64,000 nt of DNA from Pseudomonadales bacterium (GTDB lineage: Bacteria; Pseudomonadota; Gammaproteobacteria; Pseudomonadales; IMCC2047): assembly GCA_024234615.1 (NCBI GenBank), contig JACKNY010000001.1, positions 1,888,501 to 1,952,500 of the forward strand, written 5' to 3'. Shown one piece after another: positions 8,801 to 16,940 of this stretch; within the stretch, counting starts at the first letter, position 1, and each line of letters opens with the position of its first letter. The position numbers and the translations under genes are program-made. The notes beneath the pieces were generated by a model. That model searched no databases. It was not told the origin of the DNA and was given only the letters and a program-made list of their open reading frames with translations.

Positions 8801-9609
8801 AACAGCTCAGACATCACCCGCTGCGATTGTGCAAACTCATAGCGCGGATGCAACGCCGATAATTTAATTGATATTCCCGCGCTATCAATGGGATTACTGC
8901 CCTGTGATGCTTGCCTGATAGCCGCAATCGCCCGTCGATAATCAAGTTCGTAGGCGTCCGCATCCGCCATGGTGCGTGCGGCTTCCCCCAACATATCGTA
9001 GGAATAGCGATAACCCTTGGACTCCTGCTTTCGTGCATTGGCGATCGCTTCCTCGATATCGCGACCGAGTACAAACTGCGTCCCCATAATCCGCATAGCC
9101 TGTTTCATCGCGGCACGAATCACTGGCTCGCCCAACCGACCCACGACCTTCTTAAGCAGACCGACATCGGGTTCAACCCCCTCTTGATTGAAACCGATGA
9201 TTTTTCCAGACAACAATAACCCCCAGGCTGAGGCGTTCACAAAAAGCGAATCTTTGTTGCCTAAATGGGATGACCAGTTACCGTCCAAGAGCTTATCTCT
9301 AATCAAGCGATCCGCAGTAATATCATCCGGCACCCGCAGCAAAGCCTCCGCCAAACACATCAGCACCACACCCTCTTTAGTGGAAAGCGCATACTCATTA
9401 AGTAAATCCTGAATACCAGTGTTGGCAGTGCGTGCACTACGAATAGCTGACACTAAACGCAACGCCTCTTCACTGACCCGATAGTTTGCCGAGCTGGTAA
9501 GTTCCGCTTGAGGTAACAGGCGAGCTAATACTTTGTCTTCCGATTCCCGGTAACTCGACCGCATAGCCGCTCGCGATATATCGGTTTGTCGTGGCGAAAT
9601 GAACAACAT
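5845..9609 (-). CDS. putA: bifunctional proline dehydrogenase / P5C dehydrogenase PutA (type B, no RHH domain)
   Basis: The 1254-residue protein oxidises proline to glutamate in two steps at the membrane. The FAD-dependent proline dehydrogenase barrel covers about residues 130-500 (ALHPRYEF, RLVKGAYWDTEIK). The NAD-dependent P5C dehydrogenase covers about 560-1040, with VLCISPWNFPLAIF, ETGGQN and the catalytic Cys818 in SAGQRCSALR. About 200 further residues form the C-terminal domain of long PutAs. The N-terminus lacks the ribbon-helix-helix DNA-binding domain of E. coli PutA, so it cannot act as its own repressor. The start at 9609 has a CAGGG site about 8 bases upstream. No putP or dedicated regulator is adjacent. 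Confidence 0.93.
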   Translation of the reverse strand: MLFISPRQTDISRAAMRSSYRESEDKVLARLLPQAELTSSANYRVSEEALRLVSAIRSARTANTGIQDLLNEYALSTKEGVVLMCLAEALLRVPDDITADRLIRDKLLDGNWSSHLGNKDSLFVNASAWGLLLSGKIIGFNQEGVEPDVGLLKKVVGRLGEPVIRAAMKQAMRIMGTQFVLGRDIEEAIANARKQESKGYRYSYDMLGEAARTMADADAYELDYRRAIAAIRQASQGSNPIDSAGISIKLSALHPRYEFAQSQRVMSELLPRVKSLALLAKQANIGFTIDAEESQRLELSLDLIEQLFSDSDLAGWDGFGMAVQAYQKRALAVVEWVLELCRHHRKTMMVRLVKGAYWDTEIKLSQLDGLADYPVFTRKASTDVCYQACARLLLANRDLVYPQFATHNAYSVAAVMELAGDSGGFEFQRLHGMGEELYDLLLKEYQIPCRIYAPVGEHENLLAYLVRRLLENGANTSFVNNIVDDQVPIAELIQDPVAKVKSWVQKANPQIPLPGDIYGAERRNSRGLDLTEVQALIEVKDGVESWCKTNIRHDKDASGEAFRWAINPANNDEILGRLVVTKTENFATMLESASLAFQEWSARTVAARASCLYRLADMLEQERDELIALCIKEAGKTLKDSISEIREAVDFCRYYAQQAQQIASAHGNGLIPRGVVLCISPWNFPLAIFLGQVSAAIAAGNAVIAKPAEQTGLIAQRTLELMQRCGFPTKLVQLVHCPGRVVGEILIPDPCIQAVMFTGSTATGTWIARVLAKRAGEPIPLIAETGGQNCMLVDSTALPEQVVADVIASGFQSAGQRCSALRVLFLQEEIADKIIAMLIGAMRELKVGDPAWLNTDVGPVIDKKALTALNSHVEYLQEKVKLLYACELNEECTRGTYFAPRLYEIEHIDVLKEEVFGPVVHVIRYRAEALEEVFSAMNSTGFGLTFGLHSRIQATANKAVARVKAGNIYVNRNMVGAVVGVQPFGGHGLSGTGPKAGGPDYLYRLMRTTGLAVPTEAEVPWSNSVFEQTGTIDKLLEQLEQGYAHWRYQPVVARAALLRAAIEAGFDENKQANWMHQYQLLADEVCRFQQEPMTLVGPTGELNQLIHEPRGLLLSLDLRSHTEQEDELNRQVLTALLAGNTVLHLCREGGFSVQQQAKLNSKGSLLIQQPWTLDELSLRRLILAKQITGVLIQGSPEQSHCIYQMLCQRENGLLPLITEMAEPLLLRRLMLEKVVSTNTTASGGNPSLLALNED

Positions 9610-9900
9610 AACGGTAACCCTGGAAGCGTTATCTCTTCCGAATAATAATGATTTTTACTGACTTTTAGATTGCTGATCACCCATTTATTCAATATTTTAT
9701 GCGGTTATTTTTGGGACTAGTAAAATTTGTTTTTATAGAAAGCCAAACCGGAAGTAGAGGAGTACTGGGAGGGTCGCTAGTGGCTTTGATTATCTATTGA
9801 AGCAGCTTCATTCTGGGTGACAAGAACTCATACCTGCGCTGTTATCGAACCAATTAAACAGGCCCTCTATCCAACTGGCACCTGCTGCTCTATCGCTGAA
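9610..9900. other. 291-bp intergenic region, nothing recognised
   Basis: It must contain the putA promoter on the minus strand and the 3' end region of the FtsH-like gene. I see no gene, strong hairpin or known operator in it. Confidence 0.5.
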
Positions 9901-11808
9901 CTAAGCTAGCTCGGTCGAAAGAATTTCCTTAATTTGCTGCTCATCCAGAGTTTCTAATTGCACCAGCTGCTGCGCCAATCGCTCTAGCTTTGCTCGGTTC
10001 GTTTTGAGTAATTCAAGGGCCTTGGTTTCACAGCTCTTAATCAGACGGCTTATTTCTTCATCAATCAGCTCAACTGAGGCATCACTAAAGTTTTTAGGCA
10101 CAGCAATCTCGCGTCCCAAAAAAGGATGTTCCTCGCTTTGCTGAAAATTGACCGGCCCAATGCGTTCACTCATACCCCACTCCGATATCATTTGTCGGGC
10201 CAAAATAGTAGCCTGTTTGAGATCGTTGGCGGCCCCAGAACTGATATCATCAAAACGTATTTTTTCCGCCGCCCGACCACCCAGTAAAATTACAATACGG
10301 TTTTCCAGATAGTCCTGCGTATAGTTATGCCGCTCTTCTTTTGGCATTTGCTCGGTCATCCCCAAACTACGTCCACGGGGAATAATAGTGATCCGATTAA
10401 GTGGATCCGCGCCGGGTAACAGATAAGCCGCTAACGCATGTCCGGCTTCATGCACCGCCACTCTGTGTTTTTCCTCCTCACTCAAAAGCTCACCACTTTC
10501 GTCGCCCATCACGATTTTATCGCGAGCCTGGTCAAAGTCTTCATTATTTATCAGTTTTTTATCGAAACGCGCCGCCCGTAAGGCTGCTTCATTGACTAAG
10601 TTTTCGAGATCAGCACCGGAAAACCCTACTGTTTCAGTAGCTACCGCATCTAAATCTACATCTTTTGCCAAAGGTACTTTGCGTGTATGCACCTCTAAAA
10701 TTTGTTTACGCGCATTACGTTGTGGTAACTCCAATACCAGTTTGCGATCAAAGCGCCCTGGCCTCATTAGCGCAGTATCCAAGACGTCCGGTCGGTTTGT
10801 TGCGGCAATCACTACCACCGCCTCTTGGGCAGAAAAGCCGTCCATTTCCGCTAGGATTTGATTGAGGGTTTGCTCGCGTTCATCATTACCACCACCCAAC
10901 CCTGTGCCACGCGCTCGCCCCACTGAATCGATTTCATCAATAAAAATTAACGCTGGCGCAACTTCTCTGGCTTGCTGAAACATGTCCCGCACCCGCGACG
11001 CGCCCACGCCGACAAACATTTCGATAAACTCGGAACCACTGACGCTAAAAAACGGCACCCCTGCCTCCCCGGCTGTGGCCCGCGCCAACAGGGTTTTACC
11101 ACTGCCGGGCGGCCCCATCATCAAAATGCCTTTTGGAATTTTGGCACCTAAAGCGCGATACTTTTCCGGGTTTTTTAAAAACCCAATGATTTCCTGAAGA
11201 TCCCGTTTGGCACTTTCCAAGCCCGCCACATCGGTGTACCGGGTTTCAATATTGTTGGCGGCAACTTTACGCGCCCGAGACTTGCCAAAACTAAAAGCGC
11301 CACCGCTTCCGCCAATACTGCTACGCATCACTTTTCCGCTGTAAACAAAGAACATGATCAGCAATAGCCAGGGCAAAATATTGAACAGCGCCTTCAACCA
11401 AAAGGGCGTTTCTGTTGAGCGTGTTTCAAGGATAACTTGCTGTGCCTCCAACAGCTTGATTAATTCAGCGTCACCGAAGGAAGGTAAAAACGTACGAAAC
11501 TGTGTCAGCTCTTGAGCTGCACCTCCTCCCTTACTTTCGGTTATAGGAGCGCGAAATACGCCATTGAGCACTTCACCCTTGACACTTAATCGTTCAACAT
11601 TGCCACGATTTAACTCTGTTTTAAACTGGGAGTATGCAAGCACCTGTGGCACAGCTTTGGAAAGGTCGAAATAGGTATAAATCATCATCAGGATTATAAA
11701 AATCCATATCAGTTGATGGAGCATTAGATTGGCGAACCTTGGCGTTGGCGGTTTGAGTTGCCCGTTATTTTTGTCATCAGGCATCTTATTTGTTTCCTGC
11801 GCGGCCAT
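9901..11808 (-). CDS. FtsH-family membrane AAA+ zinc metalloprotease (accessory paralog)
   Basis: A 635-residue FtsH-like protein. Two membrane helices (about residues 30-47 and 145-158) flank a short periplasmic domain. The AAA+ module has Walker A GPPGSGKT (232-239), Walker B LIFIDEIDS and the SRH arginines in RPGRFDR. The zinc site HEAGH is at 453-457, so ATPase and peptidase both look active. The ATG at 11808 has GGAAG 7 bases upstream and is preferred to the ATG at 11829. It is not in the usual rlmE-ftsH-folP setting but faces a divergent patatin/Lon-like/Usp operon. I therefore infer an additional FtsH besides the housekeeping one elsewhere in the genome. The glycine/serine-rich stretch after helix 2 (SSIGGSGGAFSFGKSRAR) is typical of the family. 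Confidence 0.88.
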   Translation of the reverse strand: MAAQETNKMPDDKNNGQLKPPTPRFANLMLHQLIWIFIILMMIYTYFDLSKAVPQVLAYSQFKTELNRGNVERLSVKGEVLNGVFRAPITESKGGGAAQELTQFRTFLPSFGDAELIKLLEAQQVILETRSTETPFWLKALFNILPWLLLIMFFVYSGKVMRSSIGGSGGAFSFGKSRARKVAANNIETRYTDVAGLESAKRDLQEIIGFLKNPEKYRALGAKIPKGILMMGPPGSGKTLLARATAGEAGVPFFSVSGSEFIEMFVGVGASRVRDMFQQAREVAPALIFIDEIDSVGRARGTGLGGGNDEREQTLNQILAEMDGFSAQEAVVVIAATNRPDVLDTALMRPGRFDRKLVLELPQRNARKQILEVHTRKVPLAKDVDLDAVATETVGFSGADLENLVNEAALRAARFDKKLINNEDFDQARDKIVMGDESGELLSEEEKHRVAVHEAGHALAAYLLPGADPLNRITIIPRGRSLGMTEQMPKEERHNYTQDYLENRIVILLGGRAAEKIRFDDISSGAANDLKQATILARQMISEWGMSERIGPVNFQQSEEHPFLGREIAVPKNFSDASVELIDEEISRLIKSCETKALELLKTNRAKLERLAQQLVQLETLDEQQIKEILSTELA

Positions 11809-11923
11809 AATCCATCTTCCAGTTATCATCTATTAAAATTGGCAAAGTAGCCGCCACAACCCTAACAGCCATTTTGCGCCTTTGTGTGAACCTATTTATA
11901 AAACCAATATTGATCGAAGACAA

Positions 11924-11952
11924 GTTAAGTCGCATAGTATGCACTCTATAAT
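11924..11952 (+). promoter_or_regulatory. candidate promoter for the patatin-Lon-like-Usp operon
   Basis: A consensus -10 TATAAT lies at 11947-11952, about 55 bases before the patatin start. The -35 at 17 bases spacing (GTTAAG) is poor, so activator help or another sigma factor is possible. Confidence 0.4.
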
Positions 11953-12007
11953 GACTACAGGATCATGATCACTTCTTCTTGTTCGGTTCGTCATGGAGCG
12001 AATATAA

Positions 12008-12952
12008 ATGAGCCAAAAAAAACAAAGTATTTCATTGGTACTTGGAGGCGGCGGTGCCCGAGGCTTAACGCACATCGGCGTTATTCGTTGCCTCGAGGAG
12101 CAAGGTTATGACATCCGCTACATTGCGGGTTCATCGATTGGAGCACTGATTGGCGGCATTTATGCGGCAGGCAAATTAGACCTCTATACGCAGTGGGTTT
12201 CAGCACTCCAAAAGAGTGATGTTGTTCGCCTTATGGATTGGTCATTCCGCGGCGGTGCCTTATTGAAGGGCGAACGTATTATTTCTGTACTGCGAGACCT
12301 GATTGGCGACTGCAATATTGAAGACTTACCCATTGGTTTTACCGCCGTTGCCACCTCCCTCTACGAAGAGCGCGAAATTTGGCTCAATACTGGCCCGCTG
12401 TTTAGTGCCATACGAGCGTCCATTGCTGTCCCTATGATATTTACACCGGTAGAGCGCGGTAACAGATTGCTTGTGGATGGCAGTTTAATTAATCCTATCC
12501 CCATTGCACCAACACTGAACGACCAAACAGATCTTATCATCGCCGTAGATCTATGTGCCCCGGCAGAGCACTCAATCAACCTAGCGAGAAAAGTGACGGC
12601 GACCAAAGATGTAAATATCTACCGCGCCAATATCAATCGTTTTATCGATACGCTGTGGTCAAAAAACGAACTGGATTCCAAAACTGAATCACCTGGGGTT
12701 TTTGATCTCCTTACCCGCACCATGGACACTATGCAAAATGCCATAGCGAGGTTAAAGCTAGCGGCCTATCGTCCTGATATTCTAGTAGAGATACCTCGTA
12801 ACCTATGTGGTTTTTTTGAGTTTGACCGCGCCGAGCAACTCATTGAGTATGGCTATCAACGGGCAGAACAAACCCTCACAAATTTGGCGCCAGACGACAG
12901 CAATGAGCCTGATGAGAATACTAACTCACAAATAAGCAGATTGATAAGATAG
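12008..12952 (+). CDS. patatin-like phospholipase (RssA/YchK type)
   Basis: The 314-residue protein has the full patatin signature: the oxyanion motif GGGGARG (residues 13-19), the nucleophile Ser43 in GSSIG (41-45), and the catalytic Asp157 in DGS, so a Ser-Asp lipid acyl hydrolase is expected. The nearest family is the bacterial RssA/NTE-like group, usually cytoplasmic; I see no signal peptide. A GGAGCG ribosome site precedes the ATG. The acidic, Asn-rich last 25 residues look disordered. It heads a short run with the Lon-like protease (100 bases downstream) and a universal stress protein, and diverges from the FtsH paralog, which suggests a role in membrane stress; that is inference. Confidence 0.85.
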   Translation: MSQKKQSISLVLGGGGARGLTHIGVIRCLEEQGYDIRYIAGSSIGALIGGIYAAGKLDLYTQWVSALQKSDVVRLMDWSFRGGALLKGERIISVLRDLIGDCNIEDLPIGFTAVATSLYEEREIWLNTGPLFSAIRASIAVPMIFTPVERGNRLLVDGSLINPIPIAPTLNDQTDLIIAVDLCAPAEHSINLARKVTATKDVNIYRANINRFIDTLWSKNELDSKTESPGVFDLLTRTMDTMQNAIARLKLAAYRPDILVEIPRNLCGFFEFDRAEQLIEYGYQRAEQTLTNLAPDDSNEPDENTNSQISRLIR

Positions 12953-13052
12953 TGCTGGCCAATCCATGAGCGAGCGTCATTATGTCTATCTGCCTAAATA
13001 GGCTTAACTGGCTAAGTTAACTATTGTTTTCTAAAATTTATTGGTCAAACCT

Positions 13053-15479
13053 ATGACGCTTAAACCTTTAACCATCGAACAACTCTACCGTCCTTGCGAT
13101 CTGACACAATTCAGTTTTGAATCAACCGCCGAATTAAAACCCCTTGATCAACCTCTAGGACAAGAACGTGCCCTTGAGGCTATCGAATTTGCAGTGGATA
13201 TCGAGCAGGAAGGCTTCAACCTGTTTGTACTCGGCGCTACTGGCTTGGGTAAGCATCAGCTGGTCGTGCAAAAACTGATTCAGCACGCCGCCATTAAACA
13301 GCCTCAATATGATTGGTGTTATGTCAATAACTTCGAAAATCCACAACGGCCGAAATTATTAAAACTACCGGCGGGCATGGGGTCAAAACTGCGCAAGGAC
13401 ATGAAGCAACTGGTGGAAGACCTATTGACGGCACTGCCTACCACTTTCCAGAGCGATGAATACCATAGCCGGCGTCAAGACATAGAGAATGAATCCAAAG
13501 AGCACTATGATCAAGCTTTCAGAAAGCTCGATAGTGAAGCGAAAGAACGGGGAATAACCTTAGTTCGCACCCCGTCTGGATACACTCTGGCACCCATGAT
13601 CGACGATAAAATCGTCACCCCAGAACAGTTTGAGCAATTGCCGGAAGAGCGCCGCAATCAAATTGAAAAAGAAATCGCCAACATTCAGTTAAAGTTACAG
13701 ACGATAGTGCGTGATCTGCCTCTGATGCGGCGCGAGATAAGCCAGCGGATCAAAGCACTCAATAAGGAATTCACGCAACTGACAGTAGAACAGTTTATCG
13801 CCTGGATTGAAAACCAGTATCACCAGCATCCCGAAGTCACCAGTTATTTGCATAAGGTCAAAACCAACGCTATCAATAACGCACAGGACTTTCTTCCCGC
13901 AGAGGGCAACATGGATGTGGAACATATTCAACAGCAGGTTGAGGCTTTCCATATGTATGCCGTCAACCTTTTGGTCGATAACACCAACGCAACTGGCGCA
14001 CCCATTATTTTCGAAGATAACCCCACCTATCAAAATCTGGTCGGACGGGTGGAATATATTTCACAAATGGGCACACTGATTACCGATTTCACTTTAATTA
14101 AAGCTGGCGCACTGCACAAAGCGAATGGTGGCTATCTGGTGCTGGAAGCACAGAAAGTGTTAAGTAATCTTTACGCTTGGGAAGGTCTGAAACGCGCCCT
14201 CAAATCACGCGAAGTGAAAATCGAATCAATTCAAGAAATGCTCAGTTTTGAAAGCACACTTTCGTTAGAACCCGAATCCATTCCCATTGATGTCAAGGTT
14301 GTGCTAACCGGAGAGCCAATACTCTATTATTTACTCCAGCAGTACGACCCGGAGTTTAGCCGACTATTTAAAGTTGCCGCCGACTTTTCATCATACGCCC
14401 CTCGCAGTGGTGATAGCTGCCAGCTGTTCGCACGCATGCTTGCCACCCAGCAACAGCGTGATGGCTTAAGGCCACTAGACCGCAAGGCAGTCGGGCGCAT
14501 TATTGAACTGGCGTCACGCCTCGCTGAGGACAGCGAAAAACTTTCGCTACAGATTGATGGCGTTAATGATTTACTAAAAGAAGCCGATTATTGGGCGCAG
14601 CGTGCAGGCAGTAAAACTATCCAACTTGAGCACATAGAAACCAGCCTTGATAAACAGCGTTATCGCAGAAATAGAATTCAACATCTGCTACAGGAACAAA
14701 TTACCCGTGGTATTAATTTAATCGATACCCAAGGCCGCAAGGTGGCTCAAATCAATGGTCTTTCCGTGATGCAATTAGGTGACTACGCTTTTGGCAATCC
14801 ATCACGTATTACAGCGACCGCACGCCTCGGCCAAGGCAAGGTAATCGACATTGAAAGAGAAGTAAAATTGGGTGGAGAGATTCATTCAAAAGGAGTGCTG
14901 ATTCTTACCGCCTACTTGGCCAATCGCTATGCCCACGACAGGCCACTGCCTCTTTCTGCAAGCCTAGTGTTCGAGCAGTCCTACGGCGGTGTTGATGGTG
15001 ATAGTGCTTCGGCCGCCGAACTCTGTGTGTTGTTATCTGCGATCGCGGATATTCCACTCAAACAATCTTTAGCCGTCACTGGTTCCATCAATCAGCTTGG
15101 GCAAATTCAACCGATTGGTGGCGTTAACGAAAAAATCGAAGGCTTCTTCGACATCTGCCAACAGCGGGGTTTGGATGGTGAGCAGGGGGTCATCATTCCA
15201 GCTACTAACCAGGTACATTTAATGCTACGCAGGGATGTCAGGCAGGCGGTGACAGCAGGACAGTTCAACATTTACGCGGTCCGTCAGGTCGACGATGTAA
15301 TGGCGTTACTGTCCGGGCTCAGCATCGGTAGCTTAGGTCAAAACGGTCGCTATTCCGAAGGCAGTTTCAACCGGTTAATTCAGGACCGCATCGAACGGCT
15401 GCAACAGCTCCACACGCACTTTAGCGATCAGAGCCAGCCGTCCGAAACAGCCAACCAATCAGGTTCCAACAATGATTAA
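13053..15479 (+). CDS. Lon-like ATP-dependent protease with AAA_32 and S16 domains (LonB/YcbZ-like)
   Basis: This 808-residue protein is not the housekeeping Lon, which is at 42.3 kb. It lacks the Lon N-terminal substrate domain. An N-terminal P-loop region (LGATGLGKHQLV) is followed by a long coiled segment (about residues 130-260), the rest of the AAA module and a C-terminal S16 protease. Ser651 in GDSASAAE and Lys694 in GVNEKIEGF form the catalytic dyad, 43 residues apart exactly as in E. coli Lon. The P-loop ends GKH instead of GKT/S. I start at the ATG at 13053 rather than the TTG at 13041; neither has a strong ribosome site. The stop overlaps the start of the following stress protein by 8 bases, so the two are probably translationally coupled. 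Confidence 0.87.
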   Translation: MTLKPLTIEQLYRPCDLTQFSFESTAELKPLDQPLGQERALEAIEFAVDIEQEGFNLFVLGATGLGKHQLVVQKLIQHAAIKQPQYDWCYVNNFENPQRPKLLKLPAGMGSKLRKDMKQLVEDLLTALPTTFQSDEYHSRRQDIENESKEHYDQAFRKLDSEAKERGITLVRTPSGYTLAPMIDDKIVTPEQFEQLPEERRNQIEKEIANIQLKLQTIVRDLPLMRREISQRIKALNKEFTQLTVEQFIAWIENQYHQHPEVTSYLHKVKTNAINNAQDFLPAEGNMDVEHIQQQVEAFHMYAVNLLVDNTNATGAPIIFEDNPTYQNLVGRVEYISQMGTLITDFTLIKAGALHKANGGYLVLEAQKVLSNLYAWEGLKRALKSREVKIESIQEMLSFESTLSLEPESIPIDVKVVLTGEPILYYLLQQYDPEFSRLFKVAADFSSYAPRSGDSCQLFARMLATQQQRDGLRPLDRKAVGRIIELASRLAEDSEKLSLQIDGVNDLLKEADYWAQRAGSKTIQLEHIETSLDKQRYRRNRIQHLLQEQITRGINLIDTQGRKVAQINGLSVMQLGDYAFGNPSRITATARLGQGKVIDIEREVKLGGEIHSKGVLILTAYLANRYAHDRPLPLSASLVFEQSYGGVDGDSASAAELCVLLSAIADIPLKQSLAVTGSINQLGQIQPIGGVNEKIEGFFDICQQRGLDGEQGVIIPATNQVHLMLRRDVRQAVTAGQFNIYAVRQVDDVMALLSGLSIGSLGQNGRYSEGSFNRLIQDRIERLQQLHTHFSDQSQPSETANQSGSNND

Positions 15480-16260
15480 CGAAACTGACATTTTACATAC
15501 GCAAAGGGTGGTATTCGTGGTCGACGCCCTCTGTGACAAAGTGATCAACATTGAACTTGCCGTTGATCTGGCCGCCGCCATGCAATCTCAACTACAGGGG
15601 TTGTTTATCGAAGATATAGACCTATTTAATATCGCCAGTTTACCCTGCAGCCGTGAGATTTGTCTGACCACTGGGGAACCAAGAACACTCAGCATCCAGC
15701 AACTGCAGAAACGCCTTAACAGTATGGCCGATCAATTTCGTCAGCTGCTCGCACAAAAGGCGGAGCAATCGGTGGTGCAATGGAGCTATACTACCGTGCG
15801 CGGCCGTAAACAGGATTTACCATTGGGTGATTATTCTGACGCTGATTACCTCATACTGGAGCAGTCCGCCAAACACCTGCATCACAGCACCCATCAGTCA
15901 CAAACCAAACGTATTCTTCTGGTTGAAGATCATTCGCCCAACCTTTACCCTGCTTTGGAGGTGGTTTCTCGCAAGCTGAGTACCGCGAACTTGGAACTCT
16001 TTATTACTCGTGCCAGTAGAGCCAGCCTAATGTCGGAGCAAGAAAATATCTGGCGCACGGCAGGTGGTTTATCACAACGACGTCATATTTCTATAGTTAA
16101 TCCAGACCAGGTTGAACAACTCTTAATCAACCGGGCTGATTTTTTTGACTATGTTTTGATTGCGCGTACTACCGAAACAACGCTACTGAAAAACATCATT
16201 AAATGGAGCCAGTGCCCGGTCATTGTCGTAGGCGACAACAAGGCCAGCCCAGCACATTAA
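15472..16260 (+). CDS. universal stress protein-like, two tandem Usp-type domains
   Basis: The 262-residue protein begins with a Usp-like strand (QRVVFVVDALCDKVINIELA) and continues to a second half that starts KRILLVEDHS and ends CPVIVVGD, the usual last strand of a UspA fold. The GxxGx9G(S/T) nucleotide motif of ATP-binding Usp proteins is not evident in either half, so it may be a non-ATP-binding member. It overlaps the Lon-like gene by 8 bases (ATGATTAA). This pairing of Usp with a Lon-like protease suggests a stress-related partner or adaptor, which is inference. The similarity is recognisable but weak. Confidence 0.6.
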   Translation: MINETDILHTQRVVFVVDALCDKVINIELAVDLAAAMQSQLQGLFIEDIDLFNIASLPCSREICLTTGEPRTLSIQQLQKRLNSMADQFRQLLAQKAEQSVVQWSYTTVRGRKQDLPLGDYSDADYLILEQSAKHLHHSTHQSQTKRILLVEDHSPNLYPALEVVSRKLSTANLELFITRASRASLMSEQENIWRTAGGLSQRRHISIVNPDQVEQLLINRADFFDYVLIARTTETTLLKNIIKWSQCPVIVVGDNKASPAH

Positions 16261-16355
16261 AACCAGCGGGGGTTATTATTGCCTGTAGCTATGCAGCCAC
16301 TTTTGCATTGTCCTGTTGTTTTTATTCGGATGTTTCAACAAAGTGGTTTTGATCA

Positions 16356-16940
16356 TTAATACTTAGACCCTATTGCCTGCACCACTCTAGCCATCATGCC
16401 GCCACCAATTCCACCCACCATTCCGAATAGAAAATGAGTAACGAAGGGTAAGTAATCCGGGTGTTTAACAAACATTCCTACCTGCAAGCTGGTCAACATA
16501 AACAGCAAGTACATCATCAGAGGTTTGGCAATAAAGGCTAGACCGCCAATCAACCCCGCATTGACAGTGAGCGGCAGATAATTTCGAGTAACAGGATATA
16601 GTGCATCACTGCAAAAGCCGGTAAGCAAAAAGATAAAAGCGGGTTTCATGCTATGGGCTACCACCACAAATGGTGATTGTATTAAATAACTAGCTGCTGC
16701 TGCGCTGGCGAGTATTGTCGCCGCATAGCGATGTGCTCCTAAGCAGCGCCCAAACAGTAACAGCGCCATCCATTCCAAGCCGTGATGACCAGGAATATTC
16801 AGCGGATAACGCAGATGCACCTGCAATAGCCCTGCAACAACACCAAGTACTAACAAACCACCAAGCGACAATTTGCCTTGATTATCAAGGATATGCAGAT
16901 TTGATAACCGCTTTGTCCAAGACCTTATATTTACCGCCAC
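16356..16940 (-). CDS. small polytopic membrane protein, unknown function (last gene of the moeA-TonB cluster)
   Basis: Up to 194 residues with five or six hydrophobic segments. I do not recognise a family with certainty. The conserved-looking stretch LNIPGHHGLEWMALLLFG after the first helix, and a C-terminal glycine-rich helix (FLFGMVGGIGGGMMARV), recall substrate-binding membrane subunits of ECF-type or related transporters, but this is only an impression. The GTG at 16940 has GGAG 7 bases upstream and would overlap the preceding gene by 56 bases. A TTG at 16871, just after that gene's stop and with AAGG 5 bases upstream, would give 171 residues and no overlap. It is convergent with the Usp gene. 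Confidence 0.6.
   Translation of the reverse strand: MAVNIRSWTKRLSNLHILDNQGKLSLGGLLVLGVVAGLLQVHLRYPLNIPGHHGLEWMALLLFGRCLGAHRYAATILASAAAASYLIQSPFVVVAHSMKPAFIFLLTGFCSDALYPVTRNYLPLTVNAGLIGGLAFIAKPLMMYLLFMLTSLQVGMFVKHPDYLPFVTHFLFGMVGGIGGGMMARVVQAIGSKY

Noticed and set aside
8283..9412. Antisense open frames within putA
   Set aside because: They are long only because of the codon pattern of the strongly supported putA frame, and have no recognisable domains or ribosome sites.
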